Of a stretch of DNA of 39,170 nt, positions 8,077 through 17,506 are shown piece after piece. Where the stretch lies: positions 1 to 39,170 of the forward strand of contig NZ_CAACVB010000050.1 in assembly GCF_900659635.1 (NCBI RefSeq), given 5' to 3'. The notes under the pieces are model-generated. The model ran no database searches, was not told the DNA's origin, and worked only from the letters and a program-made list of their open reading frames with translations. Made by a program: the position numbers and the translations under genes. This DNA is from Actinomadura roseirufa (GTDB lineage Bacteria > Actinomycetota > Actinomycetes > Streptosporangiales > Streptosporangiaceae). Position 1 is the first letter of the stretch, and each line of letters starts with the position of its first letter.

Positions 8077-10406
8077 TCCGCATGTTCGGCCAGACGGTGC
8101 TGCAGGGCCGCGTGCCGGAACTGGTAGACGGGCCCCACCTGTCGCAGCAGACCCACGCGGTGGGCGTCCTCCAGGAACCGCATCAGCCGGAACGGCACGC
8201 GGCGACGCCCGCCGAGGTAGAGGACCGCGAACAGGTACCGGACGCCCGTGCCTGTGAGCAGGGAGGCGATCACGAACGCACCGAGAGCGAGCTCGAGGTA
8301 GGCCGCCGAGTCGTTGCCGCCGTGCGCGCCCAGCCACAGGCTCAGGACGACGACCGCGGCGCTCGCGCCCATCAGCAGCAGGGTCATGTTCAGGTCGCCG
8401 CGCAAGGTGGAGCGGGGAGAACGCAGAGTCCCGGTGGGACCGGGCGTCGTCGCCCAGCCCCACAGACCCGAGAGCACGGCGAAGACGGGCAGGAAGGGGC
8501 TCCATGCCGCCTTTAGGCTGGCGTGCAGCAGGGCACGGGGGTCGAGGAGCGCGCTGCTGAAGTCGCTGGAGGTGCCCGAAGACGAGCCGGCGGCCTTGCC
8601 GATGGTGAGCAGGCTGAACAGGATGAGCATCGCGGCGGCGCTGTGGAACAGCGCGCGGGCGAGGTGCCGACGGCGTCCACGCAGGCGCAGGTCGACCCAG
8701 ACGGGCCCCTCCCGGGTCGAGGCGCCCAGGCCGTGGCCGACCCCGATCGACGTCGCGGCGATCACCGCGATGAACAGCGTGCCGTCGGGCCCGAGCGACC
8801 GGCCGTCCAGCCGGGGGAGCACGGCCGCCGCGACCGGGAAAGCGACGGCCGTGGCCAGTCCGGCCACGAGTCCGGCCACGAGCCCCGCGCCGGCCCGGGT
8901 CGGGCGGCCGTAGGCGGCCCCGACGGCGAGGGCGAAGACCAGCGCGCCGGTGAGCCCGTCCTCGGGCGTGAGACCGGTCGGCACGGCGACGGCGACCAGC
9001 CCCATGATCAAGATGAACGTGGCCGCGCCGGCGAGGACGTTCGCCCCGGCCCGGGGGAGCAGGGCCGGCACGCGCCACCAGGCGAGGTCGGTGGTGGTGC
9101 TCCGGTCGAGGCCGGCGGCGAGGAAGGTGAGCCAGCGGCGGGCGCTCCCGGGGTTCCAGGAGCGCCGTGGCCGGAACGCGGCGTCCCGCGAGGCCGGAAG
9201 GCTGATCGCCGCGCCCACCAGCTCGTCCAGGAGGTGGTCGGTGATGGACTCCGCCGTGGGGAAGGCGGCGAGGTCGCGCAGCACGCCCGGATCCGTCCCG
9301 GTGTCGACGTAGACCGTGCGGAGCAGCCACAGGGCCAGCGGTGTGGTGAGCGCCTTCGCGAGCGGACCGCCGGGGTCGTCGCGCAGGTCGGCGAGCACCC
9401 GCGGCCAGGCGCCGCCGGGGCTGGGCGGCAGGCAGCCGGCCAGATGGGCGGCGGCGTCCGACGGGCCGACCGGGGCGGGCTCGATGACGGCGGCACCGGT
9501 GACGACGTCTCCGCCGGGCGCGCGGACGGCCTGCTCGTACTCGTCCTCGCGGCAGGTGAGCACCAGCGGCCGGGTCGGCGGCCAGCCGGTGGAGTTGAGC
9601 GCGTCGAGGACGTGCGGACGCACGTCCGGCGGAAGCTCGTCCAGGCCGTCCAGGACGGGCAGGACATGGCCGTCCTCGACCAGCGACGCCGCGGCGGTGG
9701 GCCCGAAGTCGGCCGCCCGCAGACCGGGATAGGTCTCGGTGATCTTGCGCGCGAGCCAGCGGTCCAGCGGCGGCGCGCCCGGCCGCCAGCTCGACAGCGA
9801 CAGCAGCACCGGCACGGGCTCGCCCGGCGGCGGCTCGCGCAGCAGCTCGCGGACGAGCAGGACGGCGAGCGTGGTCTTGCCCGCCCCCGGCCCGCCGACG
9901 ATCACCAGCCGGCGCCGGTCGAGGGACCGGAACGCGCGGGCGAGCGGCGCCATGCGGTCGGTGCGGCCGGTGAACCGGAGCGGCCCGCCGCCGGTGATGT
10001 AGCGGGGGTGGTCCATGAGGTCGGGGTCGGCGGGCCGCCAGCGCACGACCAGCGGCTCCGGGTCGTCCAGCCGTCGCATCGCGGCTTCGTCGTCCCACTG
10101 CCGCCGGACGAGTCGCGCGAGCTCCCACCGGGCCCGTTCGACCTGGCGGGGGGTGGACCGGGTGGGCGCGCGGGCCGCCCGGCGGTTCCAGGTGAGGACC
10201 GCCGCGATCAGCGGGACCACGGCGACCGGCACCGCGACGAGCTGTGCCGCGTCGAGGGTGTGGCCCTTGGCGAGACTCTTGGCGGCCACGACGAGGAACC
10301 ACAGGCCCGCCGCCCCGAGCGTGCCCGTCGCCGTGGCCGTGGCCAGGATGCGCCACGGCCGCGTCCATCGCGCTGCCACATGTCCCCCCGGAAGCCGCCG
10401 CTCCAT
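8058..10406 (-). CDS. NACHT-domain NTPase with multiple membrane spans
   Basis: A 782-residue STAND-type ATPase. The N-terminus has two membrane spans (about residues 20-41 and 57-73). A NACHT ATPase follows, with Walker A GGPGAGKTT at 171-179, Walker B VLDGLDELP at 251-259 and the sensor strand LVLTCREDE at about 281-288. From about 450 to 720 there are several hydrophobic spans, and the tail (FRLMRFLEDAHRVGLLRQVG...) is a short helical end. Such NACHT membrane proteins are widespread in actinomycetes with largely unknown function; other bacterial NACHT proteins act in phage defence and some in signalling. The ATG at 10406 lacks a clear ribosome site; a GTG at 10379 preceded by GGGGGG is a good alternative. 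It is convergent with acnA. Confidence 0.85.
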   Translation of the reverse strand: MERRLPGGHVAARWTRPWRILATATATGTLGAAGLWFLVVAAKSLAKGHTLDAAQLVAVPVAVVPLIAAVLTWNRRAARAPTRSTPRQVERARWELARLVRRQWDDEAAMRRLDDPEPLVVRWRPADPDLMDHPRYITGGGPLRFTGRTDRMAPLARAFRSLDRRRLVIVGGPGAGKTTLAVLLVRELLREPPPGEPVPVLLSLSSWRPGAPPLDRWLARKITETYPGLRAADFGPTAAASLVEDGHVLPVLDGLDELPPDVRPHVLDALNSTGWPPTRPLVLTCREDEYEQAVRAPGGDVVTGAAVIEPAPVGPSDAAAHLAGCLPPSPGGAWPRVLADLRDDPGGPLAKALTTPLALWLLRTVYVDTGTDPGVLRDLAAFPTAESITDHLLDELVGAAISLPASRDAAFRPRRSWNPGSARRWLTFLAAGLDRSTTTDLAWWRVPALLPRAGANVLAGAATFILIMGLVAVAVPTGLTPEDGLTGALVFALAVGAAYGRPTRAGAGLVAGLVAGLATAVAFPVAAAVLPRLDGRSLGPDGTLFIAVIAATSIGVGHGLGASTREGPVWVDLRLRGRRRHLARALFHSAAAMLILFSLLTIGKAAGSSSGTSSDFSSALLDPRALLHASLKAAWSPFLPVFAVLSGLWGWATTPGPTGTLRSPRSTLRGDLNMTLLLMGASAAVVVLSLWLGAHGGNDSAAYLELALGAFVIASLLTGTGVRYLFAVLYLGGRRRVPFRLMRFLEDAHRVGLLRQVGPVYQFRHAALQHRLAEHAERAAPR

Positions 10407-10500
10407 GATGAAACGCGCGGGCGCGCGCGCCGGATTCGTCCCACGGGGAGAGCGGTGGCCGGAAACGCCACAGGAGGCCGACCGGATCGGTGGGCGAGGG

Positions 10501-11121
10501 TCAGTGGTCGGTGGCCAGGCGGACCGCGAAGCCTATGAAGGCCACCCCGGTCGCCTGCTGGAGCCGGCGGCGGACGGCCGGGCGGGTCAGCACGCGCCGC
10601 GCGGCCCCCGCGACGCCGACCACCACGCCCAGCCACAGCAGGCCCTCGGCGCAGTGGATGGCCGCGAACAGCAGGCTCGTCGCGAACATCGGCGCGCCGT
10701 CCGGGACGAACTGCGGCAGCAGGCTCATGTACAGGACGCCGATCTTCGGGTTGAGCACGTTCGTGACGAAGCCGGTGCGCAGCGCGGCGAGACCGGCGAC
10801 GGCGCCGTCGGCGGCCTCGTCCGCGCCCGCCGGGCGGCGCCGCGCCGTCCACAGCGCCCGGCCGCCCAGCCACAGCAGGTAGCAGGCGCCGGCGACGCGC
10901 AGGACGTCGAACGCGAGCCGGGACGCGGCCAGCAGCGCGGTGAGGCCCGCCGCGCTCGCCACCGCCCAGGCGAGGCACCCGGCCGTCACGCCGGACGCCG
11001 CGAGGAATCCGGTGCGGCGCCCGCTCGTCACGGTCGTGCGCAGGACGAGCATCGTGTCGAGACCGGGGGTGACCGTCACGAGCGCGGCGACGGCGGCGAA
11101 GGCGAGGCATGCGGTCAGCAT
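10501..11121 (-). CDS. LysE/RhtB family amino-acid exporter
   Basis: A 206-residue membrane protein of the LysE superfamily, which exports amino acids or related small molecules with about six spans. The family mark TPGLDTMLVLRTT is at residues 18-30, and NPKIGVLYMSLLPQFV is the conserved NPK...FLPQF stretch. The start at 11121 begins MLTACLAFAAVA at the first span; a longer frame to 11214 is not conserved. It is divergent from the aldo/keto reductase with 76 bases between. The exported substrate is unknown. Confidence 0.88.
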   Translation of the reverse strand: MLTACLAFAAVAALVTVTPGLDTMLVLRTTVTSGRRTGFLAASGVTAGCLAWAVASAAGLTALLAASRLAFDVLRVAGACYLLWLGGRALWTARRRPAGADEAADGAVAGLAALRTGFVTNVLNPKIGVLYMSLLPQFVPDGAPMFATSLLFAAIHCAEGLLWLGVVVGVAGAARRVLTRPAVRRRLQQATGVAFIGFAVRLATDH

Positions 11122-11197
11122 CCGGACATTCTGCCAGGAACGGTCCACGGCCCCGAATCCGGGAATGCCGGGAGTCTTCCGGGGATTGGACCAGGAC

Positions 11198-12139
11198 ATG
11201 GCTGACATCACCAAGAAGATCGGCGCTCTGGACGTCTTCCCGCTCGCGCTGGGCGGGAACGTGTTCGGGTGGACGGCGGACAGGGACGCGTCCTTCGCCG
11301 TCCTCGACGCCTACGTCGCAGGTGGCGGCGATTTCGTCGACACCGCGGACTCCTACTCCGCGTGGGTGGCCGGCAACGCCGGGGGCGAGTCCGAGACGAT
11401 CATCGGCGAGTGGACGGCGTCCCGGCGCAACCGCGGCGACGTCGTCATCGCCACCAAGGGCGGCCGGCACCCCGACCGGCTCGGTCTCGCCGGACCGAAC
11501 CTCAAGGCGGCCGTGGACGACTCGCTGCGCCGCCTCCGCACCGACTACATCGACCTGTACTACACGCACTTCGACGACACGTCGGTGTCCGTCGAGGAGA
11601 TCATCACGGCGCTGGACGAGCTGGTCGCGGCCGGCAAGATCCGTGAGATCGCCGTCTCCAACATCGAACCGGACCGGCTGGAGGCGTCCCTGGCCTTCAG
11701 CGAGCGCGAGGGCAAGGCCCGCTACGTCGCCATCCAGCCCGAGTACAACCTCGTCAGCCGCGACGTGTACGAGGGGCCGCGGCGCGACATCGCCCAACGG
11801 TACGGGCTCGTCGCCGTCCCGTACTACGGGCTCGCCTCGGGGTTCCTGACGGGCAAGTACCGTCCGGGCTCCGCGGTGGACAGCGCCCGCGCCGGGAGGG
11901 CGGGCGAGTACCTGGCGACCGAGAAGGGCCGCCGGGTGCTGGACGCGCTGGACGCCGTCGCCGCCGAGCGGGGCACCGCCGTCGCGACCGTCGCGCTGGC
12001 GTGGCTGGCCGCCCGGCCGACCGTCGTCGCGCCGATCGCCAGCGCCCGCACCCCGGAGCAGGTCGCGCCGCTGCTGGAGGCCCCGCGCACCGAGCTGACC
12101 GCGGACCAGCTGCGGGTGCTCACCGAGGCGTCCGCCTGA
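11198..12139 (+). CDS. Aldo/keto reductase
   Basis: A 313-residue NADPH-dependent aldo/keto reductase with a TIM-barrel fold. The catalytic tetrad is visible: Asp48 and Tyr53 in FVDTADSYS, Lys87 in ATKGG and His124 in YYTH. The motif GKIREIAVSN and the C-terminal cofactor part (VAPIASARTPEQV) also match. It begins at the ATG at 11198 with an AGGAC sequence just upstream. It resembles the MocA/YajO-type branch of the family rather than the sugar-specific branches, but the substrate cannot be read from sequence. It is divergent from the LysE exporter. Confidence 0.92.
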   Translation: MADITKKIGALDVFPLALGGNVFGWTADRDASFAVLDAYVAGGGDFVDTADSYSAWVAGNAGGESETIIGEWTASRRNRGDVVIATKGGRHPDRLGLAGPNLKAAVDDSLRRLRTDYIDLYYTHFDDTSVSVEEIITALDELVAAGKIREIAVSNIEPDRLEASLAFSEREGKARYVAIQPEYNLVSRDVYEGPRRDIAQRYGLVAVPYYGLASGFLTGKYRPGSAVDSARAGRAGEYLATEKGRRVLDALDAVAAERGTAVATVALAWLAARPTVVAPIASARTPEQVAPLLEAPRTELTADQLRVLTEASA

Positions 12140-12185
12140 AAATCCGCTGGTCGGCGGAAGGAGCACGGTTGTAGCGTTCCCGACC

Positions 12186-12905
12186 GTGCCGCACCTCGAC
12201 TTCCTCCTGCTGGGCGGGCTGGCCGCGCTGCTCGGCGCGATCGTGCAGGGCAGCGTCGGCCTCGGCGTCGGCCTGGTCGCCACCCCCGTCGTGACGCTGC
12301 TGTTCCCGTCGCAGATGCCCGGTTCGATCCTCGTCGTGGCGGCCGTCATGCCGCTCGCCACCCTGGCCCGCGAGCTGCGGCACGCCGACCTGCGCGGGCT
12401 CGGCTGGGCGTTCGGCGGCCGGGTCGCCGGCACACCGCTCGGCGTCTGGGTGGTGGCGGCCGTCCCGGCCCGGGTCCTCGGCGTCGCGATCGGCGGCCTG
12501 GTGCTCGCCGCGCTCGGCGTGACGGCGGTGTCCCGCGAGGTGCCCCGCACCCCGGCGACGCTCACCGCCGCCGGGCTGGTCGCCGGCGCCACCGGCACCG
12601 CCACGGCGATCGGGGGCCCGCCGATCGCGCTGCTCTACCAGCACGAGACCGGTCCCCGCGTCCGCGCGACGCTCGCGGTGTTCTTCACGCTCGGCGCGGT
12701 GCTGTCGCTGGCGACGCTCGCCGCCGCCGGCCGGCTGCCCGCCGGGCAGGTCACCGCGGGTCTCGCCCTCACCCCGTTCGTCCTCGCCGGGTTCGTCGCG
12801 GCGGGACCGCTGCGCCGCCACCTGGACGGCGGCCGGACGCGCGCGGCGCTGCTGGCCGTCATCGCCGTGTCCGCGGCGGCGCTGATCGTCCGTAACCTGA
12901 TCTGA
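12186..12905 (+). CDS. TauE/SafE family sulfite exporter-like permease
   Basis: A 239-residue membrane protein with about seven or eight spans. The start, FLLLGGLAALLGAIVQGSVG, is the first TauE/SafE repeat and GATGTATAIGGPPIALLYQH the second. The family exports sulfite, sulfoacetate or other organosulfur anions, but many actinobacterial members are untested. The GTG at 12186 gives a normal length; no good ribosome site lies at the usual distance, only AAGGAG about 25 bases upstream. Its TGA overlaps the ATG of the DNA glycosylase gene (TGATG), so the two are coupled although they share no obvious function. Confidence 0.85.
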   Translation: MPHLDFLLLGGLAALLGAIVQGSVGLGVGLVATPVVTLLFPSQMPGSILVVAAVMPLATLARELRHADLRGLGWAFGGRVAGTPLGVWVVAAVPARVLGVAIGGLVLAALGVTAVSREVPRTPATLTAAGLVAGATGTATAIGGPPIALLYQHETGPRVRATLAVFFTLGAVLSLATLAAAGRLPAGQVTAGLALTPFVLAGFVAAGPLRRHLDGGRTRAALLAVIAVSAAALIVRNLI

Positions 12906-13495
12906 TGCGCCCCACCAAGGCCGACCTCGAGGCCGCCCGCGACCGCGTGATCCCCGACATCCTGCCGCCGGACGGGGGGACGCTCCGCGTCCTGTTCTGC
13001 GGCATCAACCCCGGCCTGTACTCCGGCGCCACCGGGCACCACTTCGCCCGTCCGGGCAACCGCTTCTGGCCCGCGCTGCACCGCTCCGGGTTCACCGGCC
13101 GCCTCCTCGCCCCCGCCGAGCAGCACCTGCTCCCCGCCCTCGGCCTCGGCATCACCAACCTGGCCCCGCGCGCCACCGCCCGCGCGGACGAGCTGACCGC
13201 CGGGGAGCTCCGCGAGGGCGGCCGGCGCCTCACCGCGCTCGTCGAGACGCACCGTCCCGCCTACCTCGCGGTCGCCGGGGTCACCGCCTACCGGACGGCG
13301 TTCGCCCGCCCCCGCACCGCGATCGGCCCGCAGGACGAGGCGTTCGGTCCCGCGAGGCTGTGGGTGCTGCCGAACCCCAGCGGCCTGAACGCGAGCTGGA
13401 GCCTGGAGCGGATCGCCGCCGAGTTCGCCCGCCTCCGCGAGGCCGCCGACGCCCTCAGAACTCCGTCAGCACCCCGGGATCGAACCGCACCCTGA
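12905..13495 (+). CDS. mug: Mismatch-specific uracil/thymine-DNA glycosylase (Mug type)
   Basis: A 196-residue member of the uracil-DNA glycosylase superfamily, G:T/G:U-specific Mug/TDG branch. It removes uracil, thymine or damaged pyrimidines opposite guanine to start base-excision repair. The active-site loop GINPGLYS is at residues 33-40 with the Mug-type Asn35, followed by GHHFARPGNRFW at 44-55. The minor-groove loop NPSGLNAS is at 157-164. The ATG overlaps the stop of the permease gene. The 3' end overlaps the convergent Uma2 gene by 41 bases, so the last 13 or so residues (SAPRDRTAP end) are probably a read-on tail. Confidence 0.92.
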   Translation: MRPTKADLEAARDRVIPDILPPDGGTLRVLFCGINPGLYSGATGHHFARPGNRFWPALHRSGFTGRLLAPAEQHLLPALGLGITNLAPRATARADELTAGELREGGRRLTALVETHRPAYLAVAGVTAYRTAFARPRTAIGPQDEAFGPARLWVLPNPSGLNASWSLERIAAEFARLREAADALRTPSAPRDRTAP

Positions 13496-14063
13496 AGGGC
13501 CTGTCGGCCTGCACGTCCACCTCGAGCATCTCTCCCGCCATCGCTCGGCGACCGAGCCGGTACGCACCGGTCTCGTCGTTGATGACGAGAACCTGAACCC
13601 GAGGCACGGGAACGATCTCGACGATCCAGAACTGGGGGATGCCGAGCGCCGCGTACTCCTTAGGCTTCCGAACCCGATCCGTGCGCTCGCTGCGTCTGCC
13701 GGGGGTGACCACCTCCACGACGAGAAGCAGCTCATGGCCGGGGATGGGGGCCGCATCGCGCGCTTCGAGCGCTGTCCGCATGACTTTGGTGGGCACCGCG
13801 AAGACATCTGGCTTCCGAATGCCTGCGGGGGTGCTGATCTCCCAGTCCCCGCCTCTGTCCGTGTAGACGGACGCGCCCGCATTCTCAATGGCGGCCTCTA
13901 GGAACTCGTGGATCCTTCTGTAGGCGAAATTGTGAGCCGTGCTGGGGGACAACTCGGTCAGCCACCCATCCTCGAGTTCCAGGCCGCGGCCTTCGTCTTC
14001 CCGGGCGTGCAGATCTTTGGCCTCGTACGGGCCGAGACCCCCGAGGTCGTGTGCGAAGCTCAC
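13455..14063 (-). CDS. Uma2 family (DUF820) PD-(D/E)XK nuclease-like protein
   Basis: A 202-residue protein of the Uma2/DUF820 family, a restriction-endonuclease-like fold abundant in cyanobacteria and actinomycetes, mostly of unknown role. Nuclease-like marks are Pro85-Asp86 (RKPDVFAV), Glu117 in LLLVVEVVTPG, the lysines of RVRKPKEYAALG and the final strand IPQFWIVE. The GTG at 14063 is chosen because GGGAG sits 6 bases upstream; a GTG at 14111 would add 16 residues. GC is lower than in neighbours, so the gene may be acquired. It overlaps the mug 3' end by 41 bases on the opposite strand. Confidence 0.85.
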   Translation of the reverse strand: MSFAHDLGGLGPYEAKDLHAREDEGRGLELEDGWLTELSPSTAHNFAYRRIHEFLEAAIENAGASVYTDRGGDWEISTPAGIRKPDVFAVPTKVMRTALEARDAAPIPGHELLLVVEVVTPGRRSERTDRVRKPKEYAALGIPQFWIVEIVPVPRVQVLVINDETGAYRLGRRAMAGEMLEVDVQADRPFRVRFDPGVLTEF

Positions 14064-14153
14064 GGCCGGCTCCCGTCCGTGGTGCGGCAGGTCAATGCGG
14101 GGGCGACCCACCGGCCCGACGTTGTGCGACGAAGCGTACCCGGAGTGTGACGT

Positions 14154-14594
14154 TCAGGGCGTGTGGTTCAGGGCGGCGAAGTTGGCGAACATCGTGGTCA
14201 CCTCGGCGACCAGGGTCGGCTTCGGTTCCCAGAGGCCGGGGCGGCCGAGCGCCACGATCGGGCGGGGGAGGGCGCGGACCGAGCCCAGGTGCCAGTGGTG
14301 GGACGCGGGGTCCGCCCAGGGGCCGCAGTCGCAGGGGCCGCCCGCGGCGGCGGCGGAGCAGACGTGCGCGAGCTCGGCCGTCGCGATGACCGCGCCGATG
14401 GTGGCGAGCGGGTCGCGGGGATCCCAGCCGGCGGCCTGGATCAGCGGGGAGTCGCACGCCTTCAGGTCCACCCGCATGGACGCGTGGACGAGCAGCGGGC
14501 CGCGGTACCCCGTCGGGAGGCTCTGGTTGGAGACGGTCTTGCCGCCACGCGCGATCGCGAATGCCCAGGGCTGCTGAACGCTGATCGCCTGCAC
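14154..14594 (-). CDS. ASCH domain protein
   Basis: A 146-residue protein with an ASCH (activating signal cointegrator 1 homology) fold, a small beta-barrel related to PUA domains that binds nucleic acid or modified nucleosides. It starts MQAISVQQPWAFAIARGGKT and continues with RGPLLVHASM, both typical of ASCH. The usual Glu-Asn-Arg after the conserved Lys is replaced by Ser-Asn-Gln (residues 22-24), so activity is uncertain. Several cysteines (CSAA...GPCDCG) fall mid-protein. Some ASCH proteins hydrolyse acetylated cytidine, others are uncharacterised. It precedes the Uma2 gene on the same strand by about 90 bases. Confidence 0.75.
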   Translation of the reverse strand: MQAISVQQPWAFAIARGGKTVSNQSLPTGYRGPLLVHASMRVDLKACDSPLIQAAGWDPRDPLATIGAVIATAELAHVCSAAAAGGPCDCGPWADPASHHWHLGSVRALPRPIVALGRPGLWEPKPTLVAEVTTMFANFAALNHTP

Positions 14595-14817
14595 GCGCCA
14601 CCTCCAGTGCTCGCCCTGCCCGCGGCCGCGCGGCGCGGCGGCTACGCGGCGATGCCCGAGAGGCTAGGCGCATCTCAGGCGATATGCCAACGAAGCAGGC
14701 GAGCGCGTTGCCCCTGCCGATCCTTGTGGATCACCTGTGTGACGCGCGGTGAGCCGGGTGGGTTGACGTGTCGGCGGGGCCAATGTGGATCATGGGACGG
14801 GATCGCTCCCGGCCGTG

Positions 14818-15411
14818 TCACCAGGCGAGCGCGGGCGGCAGCGGCGCGGTGCCGGCGTCCGGCCATTCCCGCGGCGCGCCGAGGGGCGCCAGCTCGGCGA
14901 GCTGGAGCCGGTACCAGGGCGAGGAGTCCGGGCGGCCGGTGAGCGCCAGGCACTGCTCCCACGTCCACCATTCGGCCTGCTCCACCTCCTCGGGGTTCGG
15001 CAGGACGGGCGAGCCCGCCGGCACCACCGCGCGCACGACCGGGCAGCGCTCGTGCTCGACGGTCCCGTCCTCGGCGACGGCCCGGTAGTGGAAGCGCGGC
15101 AGGACGCAGGTCAGGGACGCCTCGGCGAGCGCGGTGTCCGGCATGCCCAGCTCGTCCCGCAGGCGGCGCAGCACCGCGTCGCGCAGCCCCTCGCCGGGCG
15201 CGGGGTGGCCGCAGCAGCTTCCCGTCCAGACGCCGGGGAAGGTCCGCTTCCCCAAGGCGCGCTGTGTGATGAGGACGCGCCCGCGCGTATCCACCACATA
15301 ACAGGAAAAAGCGAGATGATACGGGGTCTCTCGGTGGTGGCTGGCGGCCTTCGGGGCCGTTCCGACGGCCTGGTCCTCAGCGTTGAGCAGCACGATCTCT
15401 TCGACGCCCAT
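14818..15411 (-). CDS. idi: Isopentenyl-diphosphate delta-isomerase, type I
   Basis: A 197-residue Nudix-fold isomerase that interconverts isopentenyl and dimethylallyl diphosphate for isoprenoid synthesis. The catalytic cysteine lies in GSCCGHP (residues 65-70) and the catalytic glutamate in TVEHERCP (about 118-124). The Nudix-like helix [20 protein letters not shown] is at 69-88. GGGAG precedes the ATG at 15411. Length is normal. It is divergent from dxs, so both ends of the MEP isoprenoid route are represented side by side; a shared control region of about 160 bases separates them. Confidence 0.95.
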   Translation of the reverse strand: MGVEEIVLLNAEDQAVGTAPKAASHHRETPYHLAFSCYVVDTRGRVLITQRALGKRTFPGVWTGSCCGHPAPGEGLRDAVLRRLRDELGMPDTALAEASLTCVLPRFHYRAVAEDGTVEHERCPVVRAVVPAGSPVLPNPEEVEQAEWWTWEQCLALTGRPDSSPWYRLQLAELAPLGAPREWPDAGTAPLPPALAW

Positions 15412-15575
15412 GCTCCCTTCCTACCCCATCCGGCCGCCGCGGGTCAGTTGTTTCACACCCGGTGGCAACGCGCCTTGCGCCGCCGCGCGGGCGAACCGGG
15501 ACTAAACTCGGAACGGCCCGAGACAGGGGAGCCCCGGGAGAGGGGACCGCGTCCCCGATGGAGGAGTTGACACGC

Positions 15576-17498
15576 GTGAGCCTGCTGGAGTCGATCACGG
15601 GTCCCGAGGACCTCAAGCGACTGGACGCCGCTCAGCTGCCCCGTCTGGCGGTCGAGATCCGCGAGTTCCTCGTCGACGCCGTCTCCAGAACCGGCGGGCA
15701 TCTGGGTCCCAACCTCGGCGCGGTCGAGCTCACCATCGCGCTGCACCGGGTCTTCGACTCGCCGCACGACAAGATCCTCTTCGACACGGGGCACCAGGCG
15801 TACGTCCACAAGATGCTCACCGGCCGGCACGACTTCGGGCTGCTGCGCCGCCGCGGCGGGCTGTCGGGCTACCCGAGCCGCGCCGAGTCCGAGCACGACC
15901 TCATCGAGAACTCGCACGCCTCGACCGCCCTGTCCTACGCCGACGGGCTCGCCAAGGCGTTCCAGCTGCGCGGTGAGGACGACCGCGCGGTCGTCGCCGT
16001 CGTCGGCGACGGCGCGCTCACCGGCGGCATGTGCTGGGAGGCGCTCAACAACATCGCCGCCGGCACCGACCGGCCGGTCATCATCGTGGTGAACGACAAC
16101 GGGCGCTCCTACTCGCCGACGATCGGCGGCCTGGCCAGCCACCTGGCCGACCTGCGCGTCACGCAGGGCTACGAGCACGCGCTCGACCTCATCAAGAAGA
16201 CCGTGCCGAAGGCCCCGGTGGTCGGCGCCGTCGCCTACGAGGCCCTGCACGGCATCAAGAAGGGCCTCAAGGACGTCCTGCAGCCGCAGGCGATGTTCGA
16301 GGACCTCGGGATGAAGTACGTCGGCCCGATCGACGGCCACGACGAGGACGCCGTCGAGCACGCGCTGCGCCGCGCCCGCGGGTTCGGCCGCCCGGTGATC
16401 GTCCACTGCATCACCAGCAAGGGCCGCGGGTACGCGCCGGCGGAGAACGACGCCGAGGACTGCATGCACGGCGGTGGAGCGTTCGATCCCGCCACCGGCC
16501 GTCCCGTGCCGAAGGGCGGCGGCCCCGGCTGGACGTCGGTGTTCGGCGCGGAGATGGTCGCGATCGGGCGGGAGCGCCGCGACGTCGTGGGCATCACCGC
16601 CGCGATGCTGTACCCGGTGGGGCTGGCGCCGTTCGCCGAGGCGTTCCCCGACCGCATCTACGACGTCGGCATCGCCGAGCAGCACGCCGTCACCTCCGCC
16701 GCGGGCCTGGCGATGGGCGGCCTGCACCCGGTCGTCGCGGTGTACGCCACCTTCCTCAACCGCGCGTTCGACCAGGTGCTCATGGACGTGGCGCTGCACC
16801 GCCAGCCCGTGACGTTCGCCCTGGACCGCGCCGGGGTGACCGGCGACGACGGCGCCAGCCACAACGGCATGTGGGACCTGTCGATCCTGCAGCTGGTCCC
16901 GGGCCTGCGGGTGGCCGTGCCGCGCGACGGCGCGCGGCTGCGCGAGCTGCTGCGCGAGTGCGTCGACGTCTCCGACGGCCCGACCGCGATCCGCTACCCC
17001 AAGGGCCCGGTGATCGCCGACATCGACGCGGTGGGCCGGGCCGGCGGGATGGACGTGCTCGCCCGGCACGAGGGGTCCAACGGCGCCGGGGTGCTGCTGG
17101 TCGCCGTGGGCTCGATGGGCGCGACGGCGCTGGAGGCGGCCGAGCTGATCGCCGCCCAGGGCATCGGCGTGACGGTGGTGGACCCGCGCTGGGTCAAGCC
17201 GCTGGACCCCGAGCTGGCCGTGCTCGCCCGTGACCACGCCCTCGTCGCCGTCGCCGAGGACAACGGCCGCACCGGCGCCGTCGGCGACGCCGCGGCACGG
17301 CTGCTGCGCGACTCGGCGGTCGACACCCCGATCCGCACGTTCGGCATCCCGCAGGAGTTCCTCGACCACGCCGCGCGCGCCGAGATCCTCGCCGACATCG
17401 GCCTCACCCCGCAGGCGCTGGCCCGCGACATCACCGAGGCGGTCGCGCGGCTCACCTCGTCCGACGCCCGCGAGCCCGCCACCTCCGACTCCGACTGA
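15576..17498 (+). CDS. dxs: 1-deoxy-D-xylulose-5-phosphate synthase
   Basis: Dxs condenses pyruvate and glyceraldehyde 3-phosphate using thiamine diphosphate, the first and usually limiting step of the MEP isoprenoid pathway. The protein has 640 residues from the GTG at 15576 ([12 protein letters not shown]), with GAGGAG about 9 bases upstream; an ATG at 15558 is an alternative. The ThDP motif GDGALTGG is at 144-151 and VVNDN at about 171-175. The pyrimidine domain includes [18 protein letters not shown], and the C-terminal transketolase domain with [11 protein letters not shown] is complete. A strong hairpin follows the stop. The first four or five helices match actinobacterial Dxs. Confidence 0.97.
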   Translation: MSLLESITGPEDLKRLDAAQLPRLAVEIREFLVDAVSRTGGHLGPNLGAVELTIALHRVFDSPHDKILFDTGHQAYVHKMLTGRHDFGLLRRRGGLSGYPSRAESEHDLIENSHASTALSYADGLAKAFQLRGEDDRAVVAVVGDGALTGGMCWEALNNIAAGTDRPVIIVVNDNGRSYSPTIGGLASHLADLRVTQGYEHALDLIKKTVPKAPVVGAVAYEALHGIKKGLKDVLQPQAMFEDLGMKYVGPIDGHDEDAVEHALRRARGFGRPVIVHCITSKGRGYAPAENDAEDCMHGGGAFDPATGRPVPKGGGPGWTSVFGAEMVAIGRERRDVVGITAAMLYPVGLAPFAEAFPDRIYDVGIAEQHAVTSAAGLAMGGLHPVVAVYATFLNRAFDQVLMDVALHRQPVTFALDRAGVTGDDGASHNGMWDLSILQLVPGLRVAVPRDGARLRELLRECVDVSDGPTAIRYPKGPVIADIDAVGRAGGMDVLARHEGSNGAGVLLVAVGSMGATALEAAELIAAQGIGVTVVDPRWVKPLDPELAVLARDHALVAVAEDNGRTGAVGDAAARLLRDSAVDTPIRTFGIPQEFLDHAARAEILADIGLTPQALARDITEAVARLTSSDAREPATSDSD

Positions 17499-17506
17499 CC
17501 GCGCGG

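Noticed and set aside
12155..12160. AAGGAG as ribosome site for the TauE/SafE gene
   Set aside because: A start at the right distance would be TTG followed at once by TAG; the GTG at 12186 is too far away for this site, so it was not used to decide the start.
15453..17369. Long minus-strand open frame opposite dxs
   Set aside because: Dxs on the plus strand is complete with all motifs; the opposite frame is repetitive and has no domain.
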